From: Ctena decussata
Taxonomy: Eukaryota; Mollusca; Bivalvia; Lucinida; Lucinidae
Assembly (NCBI GenBank): GCA_963989385.1
Contig: OZ022511.1
Location: 5,146,001-5,210,000, forward strand
Direction of reading: 5' to 3'
DNA: 64,000 nucleotides
Part shown: positions 36,291 to 47,761 of the stretch, one piece after another
Layout of the letters: every line of letters starts with the position of its first letter
Position numbering within the stretch: position 1 is the first letter of the stretch
Notes under the pieces: model-generated
Seen by the model: the letters and a program-made list of their open reading frames with translations, nothing else
What the model was told of the DNA's origin: nothing
The model's database searches: none
Position numbers and translations under genes: made by a program

Positions 36291-37112
36291 TGTGGCTGGA
36301 ATTAAACTCGCCCGTGATTTCGAGCAAACGAAAGCCGGAAACGTTGATCAGAAATTATAAGATTAAAAAAATGATTAAAGGGAACAGCTAACTGTTTAAA
36401 GATGATAGGTTAAAAAATAAAGAAGAGTTAAAATCACTGCCAGATGAAAAACAACCGATTTAGAATCTAGAGCCAAGTTCTGAAAAATGTCACTGCAAAT
36501 TTTAATCTACGTATATGTAGCCTCAATTTTGTCAAAACAAGTGTCTGATATTTTTCGAATCCACAGCGTACGAACTAATTTGTTCAAAAAAACTAAATGC
36601 AAATAACTGATGTTTAGACATTAAATTTGCAAAGTGAATTGGCATCACGATCCTACGGTCTTTGAAAGTGTGTTGGTAAATCATTAAAACCCATAAAATA
36701 TTTGTCTTAAAAATAATAAATTTGCTAATATAGTCTATACGGAATACGCCAAGAACAGCTTATTTTATCTATAGCACTTTTGCATTTATGTTCGAGATAA
36801 TGATTTTAACATGTTAAGAGAATGTTGTCTAACAGCTCTAGCGGCTGCCTGTCTGAAAATTGTTCATTTGTGAAAAACGTCATATTCAACGAAGAAAATA
36901 AGTGCAATACTCATGCCATCAAAGTCAGTGAGCCTGCGTGAAATGACATATCTTTGATAATAACTGTGAAACCACAGTTATAAAATGATTTGTGAGCATG
37001 CAGAGATAGATAATGACGATTCAGATAGAAACATCTACCTTTCACATCACAAATCCACGAAAATAATCTGGAGAATAGCATGAGTACCACCTTACTCCTG
37101 TTTCCAACATAT
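36291..37112. other. No recognisable feature
   Basis: AT-rich, short frames only. Confidence 0.4.
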
Positions 37113-37349
37113 GAGCTGCGACATGGCAAAACCAACAATGTGGTTGTGCGCTCAGCGTAGACTCAGATCAGCCTTGGCATCCGCCAAGTATGATCAGGCT
37201 CTTCGCCAAGCGTTTAAAGGGTAGCCAAGGGACTAAGCTACCTTCATGCGGACAGCGAAGACTCTGATCAGACTGGGCGGATGCCCAGGCTGATCTGAGT
37301 CTGCGCTGGACGTTCAACCACATTGTTGGTTTTGTCGTGTCGCGGCTCA
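37113..37349. mobile_element. Palindromic GAGCCGCGAC MITE with ATAT duplication
   Basis: 237 bp, flanked by ATAT (37109-37112 and 37350-37353). Both halves well preserved. Confidence 0.92.
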
Positions 37350-37518
37350 TATACAATGCACATTAAAATCTTAAAATCTAAAGTCTAATTTCATTACGGA
37401 TACTTTCTTTGTGGAAATTGAATGTTAACTTTGAAGAGTTTATTAGTCTAGCAATGACAATTTTGCGCATCGAGACAGAACTATAACATCATCTGCGTTA
37501 AATCGCTCCTTTTTTGTT

Positions 37519-37815
37519 TAGTACAAATTTAAAGAGTAACTACACTTCAGGGACTGACTGAATCAGATTCCAAACCCCATTCCCAACATCAAAGGGAAAA
37601 ATTGACAAACACATCCCAACAAACAATAAATTACAAGTGATAAGCCGAGACAGCAGCTCTTTCTGAAATAGGTGGCAACTCAGCTATCTTTACTGAACTA
37701 AATAATTTAGACCAACAGAAGGGTTACAACAGACTAAGCATATTATACGACAAACATTTAACAATTTTTTTACCTATTTTCTATTTTTACAAGTTTTCTA
37801 TCATTTGTGCTGTTT
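37519..37815 (-). repeat. Family X repeat, reverse copy
   Basis: Closely matches 17955-18345 in reverse (TAGGTGGCAACTCAGC, CTAAATAATTTAGA). The CCGGTTT edge is missing, so one end is truncated. Confidence 0.75.
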
Positions 37816-38545
37816 TAAGGTTGGTTTCTGGCAAAACATAATAATAAATAAAGACTTGGCCCTTTCAATGAACCTAGAATATAGACAGCTGATGCATACA
37901 AGGTTATAGTAGATAAGCAGCTGGACAAAATGATAAAACTTTGCCATATACATTTAAGACTACGTTTCAAAGTTATTATTTGCATTTTTCTTCTGATCAA
38001 ACTAATTGTAATGTTCTGACATCTTTAATAGATAAGCCAGGCTAAAAATAAAGCCTGTAAATCATATTGCATCTTACAAAATATAACAAACTCATAAATT
38101 GACATTTTTGGATGACAATAAAAAATACAATAGAGTAAACCAAGAATAAAAATAAAATGTATTTGAATCAAAAATAAAATCTGCAAAATTCATTTATCAA
38201 TTTAGTTCTCCACATCACATCTGCACGCATTCTATTGTTTTATCAAATATAAATTTACAGTCTTTAAGTGACATGTATTTATTCCCCTGCTTCCTTAGAT
38301 ATGCAGTTAGCACATTTTAGAAGTAATAAATGGATAGTATAGTGGCGCGCATTATTCCTTACGGGCTAGATATTCTTATCTTATAAGTCAAGTTCAATTG
38401 ACAATATGTCAGTTCAGTAATATATATTTGACCGTATAAGCATGCTTAATCTGATGTGCTGTAATTAATGTGATACATAAGGAAAATTTTTCAATGACAG
38501 TTCGGCTTGCAGTTCTGGAAGGTACATTTACTCAATTTCACACAT

Positions 38546-39917
38546 AAGTGAATCCAAAATAAAAAGGACATCTCCACGAGATGTCCTTTTATGCACTGAA
38601 AATGCAGGTTTTTAGACTGTAAAAAGTGCTAAATAGCAAGTGCAAAATTGAGCATCATTGAAAATAGTTACCTAGAAGCCTTGTTTTGGGGTGGCCGAAA
38701 TCACACTTTACCAGCCCTGGTTTTGCTATGGCTCAACTGATATCATGAAATTGTAGGAATATTCCTACAATTTCATTCATTCATGAACCATCAACTTCTT
38801 TTAAAATGAACAGCTATTACTATATTGATTCATCATCATTTTTTTCTAACTGCAGAAAAAATGCAAATAGGACATAACTGCTTTAACTCTATATTACAAA
38901 TCATAGGAATATTCCTACAATTTGGAAATTGCTCATTTGTAAAAAAATAATAAGACACAACTGAGCTCAATTCAAATTCTTCCCACATTTTCCGGATTGT
39001 AGGAATATTCCTACATTTTTGAGATTACGACCAATTTTGTTCATTCATATTTCAACATAGACCTTTCAGATTGTAGGAATATTCCTACAATTTTTGGAGA
39101 TGGTATTTTTTCAATAAATGAAAGATCTGACCAAATGCATATTTTTAATAAATGAGAGATCCAAACAAATTGTAGGAATATTCCTACATTTTTTGGAGAT
39201 GGTATATTTTCAATAAATGAAAGATCTGACCAAATGCATATTTTCAATAAATGAAAGATCCAAACAAATCGTAGGAATATTCCTACATTTTGAAGAATAT
39301 CTTTGTTCATGGAATAAGGTTAAGTTTAATAATAATTCAACCCACATCTGTCAGATTGTAGGAATATTCCTACAATTTATTCTTCGTTTCATCATTGATT
39401 TTTTTTCAAACTGCAGAAAATGCAATGAGGGAATAATGTTTCTACTTATATTTTACAAAACGTAGGAATATTCCTACATTTTGGTAATTGCTCATTTTCC
39501 AAGGTTAAAAACATACGACCAAATCTGAGTTCAATCCACATACATTCCACATCATTTAGATTGTAGGAGGAGCGGCTGTAGTGTAGTGGATAACATTCCA
39601 CAACTACCAATCCAGGGATCGCAAGATCGACCCCCCCGCTTCTCCGGTCTTTCGGATGAGACTTTAAACCGAGGTCCCGTTTCCATATGACCTCGTTGTT
39701 GGTAGGACGTTAAACCCGAGTTCACTCACTTAGATTGTAGGAATATTCCTACATTCTTGAGATTACGCCCAATTTAGTTCAATCCAATTTCAACACAGAT
39801 CTTTCAGATTGTAGGAATATTATACATTTGATCGAAGATGACATCTTTTGAATAAGTGAAAGATCAGGCCAAATCGTAGAAATATTCCTACAATTTAATT
39901 CGTGTTCCATCATTGGT
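38546..39917 (+). repeat. Left terminal array with palindromic iterons
   Basis: About eleven copies of TTGTAGGAATATTCCTACAA or close variants, near 38751, 38901, 38997, 39071, 39169, 39268, 39357, 39461, 39735, 39809 and 39875. One further site was split by the SINE at 39569. Spacers of about 65-150 bp are related to one another (FSINE-like frames are absent; AAATGAAAGATC-type words recur). The first palindrome is perfect over 28 bp (38747-38774). Confidence 0.92.
39569..39729 (+). mobile_element. 161-bp SINE with 13-bp target duplication
   Basis: TTAGATTGTAGGA occurs on both sides (39556-39568 and 39730-39742), splitting a palindromic iteron. The head has a TAGTGTAGTGGATAAC A box and a GGATCGCAAGATCGACC B box. 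The body contains TCTTTCGGATGAGACTTTAA and GAGGTCCCGTTTCC, which resemble the conserved central domain of invertebrate SINEs (Nin/DC type, from memory). The 3' end is TTCACTCACT. Recent, since the duplication is perfect. Confidence 0.92.
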
Positions 39918-40827
39918 CTCAAGGGAGGAAATGACAGTACAAAGTTACACTACAGGCAACATTAAAGCTTCCCAGTCGAGTGCACCGTTACCGCCACGTA
40001 AATGGAATGGTACCGCCCCAGTAATGCCCTTTGAATGACGCGGGAACGCCGTGGAACGCACCGATATTTCAGACCATTCCATTCCAATTACCATCGTTAA
40101 ATGGAATGGTAACTTGTAATAGCGGAGCGACAATTATTGGACGAATTTATTTATTTATTTTTCTGTCGTATTTTATATCCTATTCATCTATGTGTCATTA
40201 GTTTCAAGAGTTTGTCTTTTATCTATATCTTATTTTATCTTTTTTCAGCTTAATCGATTTTCTTCTATTTTTCTTCTGCTACTTTCTTGAAAACTTATAT
40301 TTGTTGTTTGATATCTTTTCCATATAATTATTCATCAGGATATTTTATCTATATCGGTTCAATTTGCAGGATGTGGCTGTTAAATCAGTTTTAGGGTATT
40401 ACAGAATCCAGTCGATAATCGGATTTAATCACCTGACCCCTCGCGACAACATGCACCTTTTTATTTTTCTATAAAGATCTTATTATGAAATAATTATCAT
40501 ATTATTATTATTATTATTGTTATTGTTATTGTTGTCGTTGGTGTTGTTGTCGCTGATACATCTTTTTCTCGTTTTTCAATTTACCAAACAGGCAAAATTA
40601 TCATAAAAAAATAATTATTTTTCTATCTTTATCAAACAGAGACAGTGCTCCATTATCATTATTATGATTATTATTTTTATTATTATTTACATTAGCTTTT
40701 TCTTTTGTAAATTTACCAAAATGGGCATAATTATCATAGAAACTAATCAAGTTTTTTTTTCTGTCTTTATGACAAGATACAATGCTTCACGATCCAGAGA
40801 TCCAGAATAGTCCAGTCAGGCATTGCC

Positions 40828-40830
<3 letters not shown>
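39918..40830. other. No gene; GGAATGG words and ATT microsatellites
   Basis: 39965-40115 contains several AAATGGAATGGTA words and reverse complements in GC-richer sequence. 40500-40545 holds ATT/GTT repeats and a second AT-rich triplet tract lies near 40655-40690. Confidence 0.5.
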
Positions 40831-40873
<43 letters not shown>

Positions 40874-40885
40874 TCTCTCTCTCTC
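40831..40885. repeat. CT dinucleotide microsatellite
   Basis: About 27 CT units with one interruption. Confidence 0.95.
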
Positions 40886-41049
40886 ATTGCATCATAATCT
40901 GTCAGAAAGTTGTCCTCGTCCCTTTTCCAGGGAAATGGCTATTCGAAAAAAGAGACGACAATGCAGTGGAATATTCCGATCTCAGAGAGCCACTACGCAC
41001 CCCAACCCGCCCAATCGCTCCCAGTCATGAATTGCGATTTACGACATTT

Positions 41050-41196
41050 CAGTCATGTAAGACCATAGGGGGATGAAAATGACAGACCGTGTGCAGTTGG
41101 TCTCCGTTTACGGTTGGAAAATTTCCATCTCCATTGGGTCTCGAACCCAGGATCGCTAGATCAGCAGGCTAACGCCCAACCTACTCCCCGGAATTC
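41050..41196 (-). mobile_element. tRNA-derived SINE, fragment
   Basis: Reverse strand: a worn A box near 41190, a CTGGGTTCGAGACCC B box at about 41131-41148, then AACGGAGACCAACTGCACAC-type body shared with the copies at 41452, 45075 and 49290. Confidence 0.7.
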
Positions 41197-41451
41197 AGTA
41201 ATCTGAGTACTTAATTATATGGTGCAATATATAGCTTTAAAATACACATACGCACATACGCACATACGCACGCTCGCAATTTGGGAAGTATATAACAACG
41301 TTCTAACGCACAAGTGAGTATGAAATAAATGACATATTTCTTTTAGGCTTACGAGTGGCAAGAATTTCAAATGAAGATAAAGTTTGGATTTTTTTTGTCG
41401 ATCGTTACCCTTGAAGTCTCTTTCTGCCATATCAACGCCAATACAGATGCT

Positions 41452-41660
41452 GGTCGTATGGATGGATGGATGACTTGCGATTTTACGTCCTTTTCGACTG
41501 TATTTCAGTCATATCAGGACGATGGGAGGATGTTAATATAAGGCTGTGTGCGATGGAGCCCCGTTTACGAAGAGATTCTCATCTCAAGCGGGTATCGAAA
41601 CCGCGACTGCTAGTTCAGCAGGCCAGCGCTTAACCTACTGAGCTACCGGAGCTCCTGAGA
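41452..41660 (-). mobile_element. tRNA-derived SINE, nearly complete
   Basis: Reverse strand: GGTAGCTCAGTAGGTTAAGC (A box), CGGTTTCGATACCCG (B box), an AACGGGGCTCCATCGCAC body and an ACTGAAATACAGTCGAAAAG tail. CTGGTCGTA and CTGGTTGTA flank it as a possible duplication with one mismatch. Confidence 0.8.
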
Positions 41661-41858
41661 CTGGTTGTAGAATGCGGAGTCCACATATGCCTCAGGCGGT
41701 TTTAACATTGTGCAGAACCTCTGATCTGCCGTGAGAAGAACGCATGTTAGGCAACACACGCCCTGACCAGCCTATACAAATGTACAGATCGGCTCAGATG
41801 TGAGATCCAGATCAGACTGTGCCTGAATGACCAGCCTGGGTGAGTAGGCGAGTTTTTT

Positions 41859-41882
41859 TTTTCTTAAAAAAAAAAAAAAAAA
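41859..41882. repeat. Poly-T/poly-A tract
   Basis: T run (interrupted) followed by a long A run, about 24-30 bp. Confidence 0.85.
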
Positions 41883-41911
41883 GTACACACGCACATTATC
41901 ACGTGTGATAT

Positions 41912-42147
41912 GAGCCGCGACACGAGAAAACCAACAATGTGGTTGTGCGCCCAGCGCAGACTCAGATCAGCCTGGGCATCCGCCCTGTCTGATCAGAGTC
42001 TTCGCTGTCCGCATGAAGGTAGCTTAAACTCTTAGCTACCCTTTAAGCGCTTAGCAAAGAGTCTGAGGAGACTGGGCTGATGCCCAGGCTGATCTGAGTC
42101 TACCCTAGGCGCACAACCACATTGTTGGTTTTCTCACGTCGCGGCTC
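41912..42147. mobile_element. Palindromic GAGCCGCGAC MITE, reference copy
   Basis: 236 bp with termini GAGCCGCGACACGAG and its complement. Both halves pair over nearly their whole length: AACCAACAATGTGGTTGTGC, the CCAGCGCAGACTCAGATCAG box and GGGCATCCGCCC, with a centre rich in AGCTTAA/TTAGCTACCC. It is flanked by ATAT at 41908-41911 and 42148-42151. Non-coding and able to fold into one long hairpin. Fifteen near-full copies and at least two fragments occur in the window; five or six clean copies show 4-bp duplications ATAT, ATTT or ATCT. Confidence 0.95.
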
Positions 42148-42330
42148 ATATAATTTTTAGAGAAAATGACCCAATATTTAGAGGAAGTGTTGGTCACCGG
42201 TAACCGTCTATTGAGTTGCATTTTTTGAAATTGAGGCCCCAGTTGGGGAGACTGCATTCCATTAGACACTGTGTACGCAATCCATTTGCCATAAAAGTGT
42301 GTGCGTTTGGGGTGTGTGGAAGGAGGGGTC

Positions 42331-42418
42331 TTCAAGCCAGCTACGCCAACGGGGGGGGGGGGGGGGGGGCGAAAGGAGAGGTCTTCAGGGGTGGGAGGCC
42401 TGGGCGTAGCTGGCTTGA
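42331..42418. repeat. Hairpin whose loop contains a G19 run
   Basis: TCAAGCCAGCTACGCC (42331-42346) pairs with GGCGTAGCTGGCTTGA (42403-42418). The loop holds 19 guanines (42351-42369) and further G-rich sequence, so G-quadruplex formation is possible. Confidence 0.9.
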
Positions 42419-43189
42419 TAATCATAGTTCATGAGGGAGAGGGGGAAGGGAGCTGGCGTTTATGGCATTTTCAGGGTCGTTGTGGCCCAGCATATTGGCA
42501 ATTAGTTCTTTAACCAACAATATACAAAAATACAAAACTATGCTACGCATCCCGTCGCATTTGGTCTAGTTTTACACTGCAGAACCATTTAAGTGATCCA
42601 ATTTTATAGAAATGTTTCGAAGGAGGCTCAAGGGACAAATCCATACCTCATAACATACACCCATGGTACACAGTCTTTCCATGTAGAGGTTTCCCGTAGC
42701 TTTTTATTCTTAAATCGTTTTTTTTTTTTTTTTTTGCAACAAAGATGTATTACGCTAATTGGGTACATTTTTACGGGAAGATAACTACCATTTCTAACTC
42801 TAAGGAAAGAATTTGCTCCCTAAGGAAAAGGGAGCCTTCCTTCGGGAGTAAAAAAAGTGAAAACAGGAAAACATGAAGCTGTACCCATAAAGACCTTAAT
42901 TAATGCGTTTATACCTCACTTTGTCTACCACAAGCCATGAGGCTGCGTTTTTTTTTTCAAAATTGTTAGTTTGTTATTAAGTCTTAGCATTGCTGACTGG
43001 GGTTCAAATCTTTGCATTCCTTCTGACGGTCTTCTTGGATGCTACAAAACTATTTAAATGGCCCGTGAAGGCTAAGATCACTTGAACAGGATGCCCGGGC
43101 AAGTTGCAAATTGCACATGACCTGATCAGACAGTGCGCACTAAGCTTGGAATAAACAGTTTACCCTAACTGATTGACATTTTCTACAGC

Positions 43190-43615
43190 CGATTTCAGTC
43201 ATGGCCAAAACGTATGCGCTGACCAGACTGCATGTGCAGATCAAATTTTACATGCGCTGAATGGACTGCGCATTGCTGGCTAGGCTGCGTGCTATTTGTC
43301 GACAACCGAAGACTGCGCATGCGTTGACCGTACAGCGCATGCGCAGATTGGAAGGGGCATGCACTGACTAAGTTCTCCTGAAGAGACTACACTTACGCTG
43401 GCCAGGACGCGTCCATCTCCAAGAAAAGTGTTATTGAACATTTTCTACTGCCAATTTGTCATGGCCTGAATAGACTGCGCATGCGCTGATCAGACTGCAT
43501 GTGCGCACCGAAATGCACATGCGCTGAATGGACTGCGCAGGCACCGGCCTGATTCATGTCATTTATCGACTAAAGACAGCGCATGCGTTGACCGTCCTAC
43601 GCATGCGCGGACAGC
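43190..43615 (+). repeat. Duplicated GCGCATGCGC-rich segment
   Basis: Two diverged units, about 43165-43355 and 43425-43615, share TTTTCTAC, GACTGCATGTGC, CATGCGCTGAATGGACTG and GCATGCGTTGACCG. Words such as TGCGCATGCG or AGCGCATGCG occur about five times. They resemble the NRF-1 consensus (TGCGCATGCGCA). Confidence 0.75.
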
Positions 43616-43783
43616 ATGGTGCAAATTCATTTGTTTCTTCATTTTGTTCATTCAGACTTACTACAGTATTTCTTATAGATCTGCAACCCAGCAGGCACAC
43701 AGCGTTTAAGCGTGTAAACGTTGTATCCACGTTAGTTTAACCACATGAAGGTAAATCTGATACAAAAATAACAACGTTGGATA

Positions 43784-43909
43784 AAAGTTGTTTCAACATT
43801 AGATCTCACACATCACCTACCGACTCACGCACACCCCAAGCCTCTCAAAGTTGTTTCAACATTGGATCTCCCACTACACCTCCCCACTCACGCACCCTTC
43901 CACCCCCGC
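43784..43909 (+). repeat. Two-unit 63-bp tandem repeat
   Basis: AAAGTTGTTTCAACATT begins at 43784 and 43847, each followed by a C-rich stretch ending CACTCACGCAC-like. A C-rich tract continues to about 43930. Confidence 0.85.
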
Positions 43910-44491
43910 CCCCTCCCCTCCTCCCCCCTTAGCCTATATCTCCATACACCTTAGGGACCTTGAGACCTTTTGGTTGTCCTAAGAAACCAACACAACAGGC
44001 AAGCCCATGGATACTCTTCTAATGTCAATAAAACTTAAATGGTCATAACTCCTCTTGTTGCCATGGCAGCATAGAATTTCAGGTATCTGTGTTTATGGGA
44101 ACTTTTTGACACAGTATATTAACACGATAGGGGTGACTAGCTTAAAAATGTTGGGACACCAATTATCGATATACGTAATTATTTCGAAATTCGGACATTC
44201 GCCGATTTATCAAAACAGTGTGTAAACCCTTATCAGACTGCTCCTACAAAATTGGGTATGCGCTTTTGATTTATCACTTCTGTCAAGATATTTAGGGTAT
44301 TACGGTGCATTAATAATAAGCTGATTAGTTGGCGCAACTGCGCAGTGTGATCAGAATTTTCTCGTGAAACTCAAATGCAGTTCTGACCCGAAGTAATTCT
44401 GCCGTTGTTGCAAGGACCGTCAATGCATTAAATACCAAAACAAATTGGCTTCATTGTATGTAGCCCCTTTTTCCACCCCCTTCCTGACCCC

Positions 44492-44492
<1 letters not shown>

Positions 44493-44545
<53 letters not shown>
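44493..44545. repeat. AC dinucleotide microsatellite
   Basis: About 26 AC units. Confidence 0.97.
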
Positions 44546-44546
<1 letters not shown>

Positions 44547-44622
44547 GCGGCCCCTTAACCCCGCTCCTCGCCTTCAGCAATCCTGTTATGAATAGCTCTA
44601 TTTCAACGCTGTCGTGTCGGAC

Positions 44623-44702
44623 TGTTGGCCGAGGGGGATAAAAGCTGTCCTCATGATTTACAGGTAACGGGTTCGATTCCCATGGACCTGGGTTTTTCTT
44701 AC
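44623..44702 (+). pseudogene. tRNA-like sequence, class II type head
   Basis: TGTTGGCCGAGGGGGATAAA resembles a Leu/Ser-type A box and GGGTTCGATTCCC a perfect B box. The 5' stem pairs poorly with the 3' end. Confidence 0.5.
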
Positions 44703-44745
44703 ATAATCTCCATCTTACTTATTCTCTCCCACCGGCCCGAAAGTG

Positions 44746-44935
44746 AGCATGGCCGAGCTATTCATGCCTTCGAATTCGGATAACCGGGGGTCACACGTTC
44801 AAGTCCCGCTGGTGGCGAGATTCTGTTAGAATCTAAAGGACGCTTCTTCATAAGCACTCTGCCATCGTCTGGAAATGACTGAAAACCTGATTAAAAGGAC
44901 GTTTAAACCGCCTGCGTAACACTAGAAAATCGTTA
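44746..44935 (+). mobile_element. tRNA(Ser)-like SINE
   Basis: ATGGCCGAGC (A-box-like) and CACGTTCAAGTCCCG (B-box-like) are followed by a body with GACGCTTCTTCATAAGCACT and TGAAAACCTGATTAAAAGGA. The tRNA-like head precedes a non-tRNA body as in SINEs. Confidence 0.55.
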
Positions 44936-45074
44936 TGAAATGCAGGGAATTGTGAGTTGTACAAGCCCAGACCGACCAGTGCATATGTGCTATCAGGGTT
45001 AGAGTTTTAGGATACACAGGAGAACTTCAAAATTGAGCAGCCCAGTTGTCAGTTTTATTTTGATCTTTTTTCCA

Positions 45075-45250
45075 TTATGAATGGATGAGTGGATGGCTTG
45101 CCATTTTACGTTCTTTCAACCGTGCTTTAGTCATACCAGGACGATGAGAGAGTGATTATGAAAGGCTGTGTGCAGTGGAACCCGATTTACGGCTGGAAAG
45201 ATTTCCGCCACCAGCGGGGCTCGAACCCGGGACTGCTAGAGACTGCTAGA
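45075..45250 (-). mobile_element. tRNA-derived SINE lacking its 5' head
   Basis: Same family as 41452: tail CATTTTACGTTCTTTCAACC, body GTGTGCAGTGGAACCCG, B box GGGTTCGAGCCCC in reverse. It ends in a short duplication GGACTGCTAGAGACTGCTAG where the A box should be. Confidence 0.75.
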
Positions 45251-45489
45251 ATATAAAAGAATAAAATAAATATTATAAATCTTTAGTTATACATGTATTT
45301 GTATTGTCATATTTGACAATACAAAAAAAAAACAAAAAAAAAAAAACATGACTGGAACCTAGGCCATATGTATGCACAAAACACAGCGAAAAAACAAGTT
45401 AGACTGGTCAAAAAGGAAGGGCCGGATCAGGGTCTACAATGCTTGTCAGTCACCAAGCATATATTTCTGGAACATCTTTAATTTGCACG

Positions 45490-45575
45490 ACTTTTTAGGC
45501 GAGGCACGGTATCGGACAGGGCAAGCGTCGACCTGGTGATCTACCGGTCCCGGGCTCGAATCTGGCTGGATGCGG
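45490..45575 (+). repeat. Weak tRNA-like sequence
   Basis: GGGCTCGAATCTGG resembles a B box; the A-box region is poor. Confidence 0.3.
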
Positions 45576-45738
45576 GATTCTGACCGACCGTACATGGAAT
45601 CCACTGCATACATTTTTTTTTATAATAAGCCTCATTTAGGAATACTGTTAAAAAAAAAAATGTCAGATTTAGGATAAATATGTCCTAGTGTTTACAGTAT
45701 GTTTTGACACTAGATAATCAAGTGAATTTGACAGAAAT

Positions 45739-45977
45739 GCGCCGCGCCACGCGAAAGCCAACACAGTGGCATGTGCGCTCAGCGAAGACTCCGATTAGCC
45801 TGGGCATCCGTCCAGTCTGATCATAGCCTTCGCTGTCGGCATTGGGTAGCTTAGACCCATGGCTGCCCTTGAATAAGCACACGCAAAGTCTCTGAGCAGA
45901 CTGAGCGGACATCCAGGCTGATCTGGGTCCTCCTTGGGTGAACATGCCACTTTGTTTGTTTTCTCGTGTCAAGCTCA
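45739..45977. mobile_element. Palindromic GAGCCGCGAC MITE, worn copy
   Basis: Ends read GCGCCGCGCCACGCG and GTGTCAAGCTC. The inner boxes (AGCCTGGGCATCCG, CAGTCTGATCA) remain. Confidence 0.75.
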
Positions 45978-46092
45978 CTGGTCGCTTTGTATATTATTGG
46001 AGCTCCATTTGGGGAACAGTCTGTTATTCAGTGGGGCTCTATTATGGGAACTGTGTGGTTATGCGCAGGATACAGTGGGAGCCTTGATTGTA

Positions 46093-46350
46093 TGGTTGGT
46101 TGGTTCGGGTTGGTTGATTGGTTTGGGTGTAATGGCCCTTTGAGACAAGATTTCGGTCTATATCGGACCGTCTCCCAGAGAGAGGGAGAAAGAAAAGAGA
46201 AATGATAGACGAGAAAAAAAATGTCTAAACAACCCCTGCCCGCACCTACTGAAAGGACAGTGGCCCTTGCCCTACTTTTATCCAAATAAGTAGGACGCTC
46301 CGGTATTAGAAGTTATAACCAGCGCCATCGCCCCATCTACCACCCCCGGA
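46093..46350 (+). repeat. Family Y dispersed repeat, good copy
   Basis: Best match to 28643-28915. Also contains the AGAGAGGGAGAAAGAAAAGA block and ATCCAAATAAGTAGGACG. A VGAGRGCLDIF-containing frame on the reverse strand matches the 14.8-kb copy. Confidence 0.8.
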
Positions 46351-46890
46351 AAAATGGATAGGAAGGACGTCGATATAGTGGAGTGTCCGGACCTCATAGA
46401 GCCACTTTTCCCCCGTAGTTCCCCCCCTCCCACCACTGCACAGCTATATAACCTAGCTAGAGTCTCGGCATTGTTTATATAGAAACTAGGGGAAAAAACT
46501 CTGTCACTCTTCCATCTTTAAAATGGAGCAAACTGCTGAAGAAGTCCCCATAGGCGAGTTGGGAGAGAGGGGAGGCGGAGAGGGCGAAGTTTGAAAATGT
46601 TTTACCTCTTTTCTCTGGCCCAGTCTATAAAAATAAAATCTGCTCCTCCTATAATAGAGTCGACTAGCTGTATATATATGAGTCTAATGAAAAATAACCT
46701 GGATTTTTTGCCTTGGGTCTGGGCTAATGTGTAGAACAGTGATACACGGGCTCAATTAACAGTCCTCTTGGCAAAAACTATTTGTATAAGCACGGCTCTA
46801 TTCGAATAGCATGCGAATGTATCCTGCTACCTGAGCAAAGAGCATAGATTTAGATCAACATCAATTATCGGTCCGTCCAGTCGGTCTGCG

Positions 46891-46915
46891 TTTTTTTTTT
46901 TTTTTTTTTTTTTTT
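46891..46915. repeat. Homopolymer T25
   Basis: Uninterrupted T run. Confidence 0.95.
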
Positions 46916-47025
46916 GGAAGATTCCGATCAGGAAGGGCATGTGCCAACGTTGTTGTTCATTTATTTATTTCATGTTTGTTCACACGCATAAAGCACTATT
47001 TACGTGAATTATAACATCTTGATTT

Positions 47026-47259
47026 GAGCCGCGACACGAGAAAACCAACAATGTGGTTGTGCGCCCAGCGCAGGCTCAGATCAGCCTGGGCATCCGCCCA
47101 GGCTGATCAGACTCTTCGCTAAGCGCTTAAAGGGTAGCTAAGGTACTAGGCTATCTTCATGCGGACAGCGAAGACAGATCAGACTGGGCCGATGCCCAGG
47201 CTGATCTGAGTCTGCGCTGGGTGCACAACCACATTGTTGGTTTTCTCGTGTCGCGGCTC
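47026..47259. mobile_element. Palindromic GAGCCGCGAC MITE with ATTT duplication
   Basis: 234 bp, flanked by ATTT (47022-47025 and 47260-47263). Well preserved at both ends. Confidence 0.93.
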
Positions 47260-47761
47260 ATTTCCTGATCACCTTGTGGACTCAGTGCTCGCCTTTCACG
47301 CGTTGTGGATTCGACTCCTTTATGGGCGCACATGTCCGATCAGGTTCTTCAGTCCAGCAGATCCCTCGCTGAACAAGCACGACTGAACAAACATTATCAG
47401 TTGAAAAAGATCAGTTAGTCAAGAAGAAATGTTCAATTTGCCTCCTTTTTTTGCACAAAAGAACAGCGAAGACTGATTAGCATTCGAATTTTAGCAGTCC
47501 TCTTTACGCACGTCGGTAACAGTCGCTATTATAAAATATCATCTCGCAACGGCATTACATTTTAAAAGCCAACCGCTTATGAATAGGAAAAGTTGTGTTT
47601 TGGATTTTTCTATAGATTAAAAAAAAATGTGACTTCATTTGTCAGAAATGGTGTAAAACATTTCGATTATCACAGAAATGTTTACTAAATAACAAAATGA
47701 GGGTTTAGCGCCAATATTTTTCGAACACATAAAGTTCTGAGATTTTTTTTTCAGTAAGAAT

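Noticed and set aside
39041..39310. 89-codon repetitive frame with VGIFLQ units
   Set aside because: Produced by translating the palindromic iteron and its related spacers; both strands give the same motif.
38747..39900. CRISPR-like array
   Set aside because: The repeats are palindromes but the spacers are long, variable in length and related to each other, and the context is a eukaryotic genome without cas genes.
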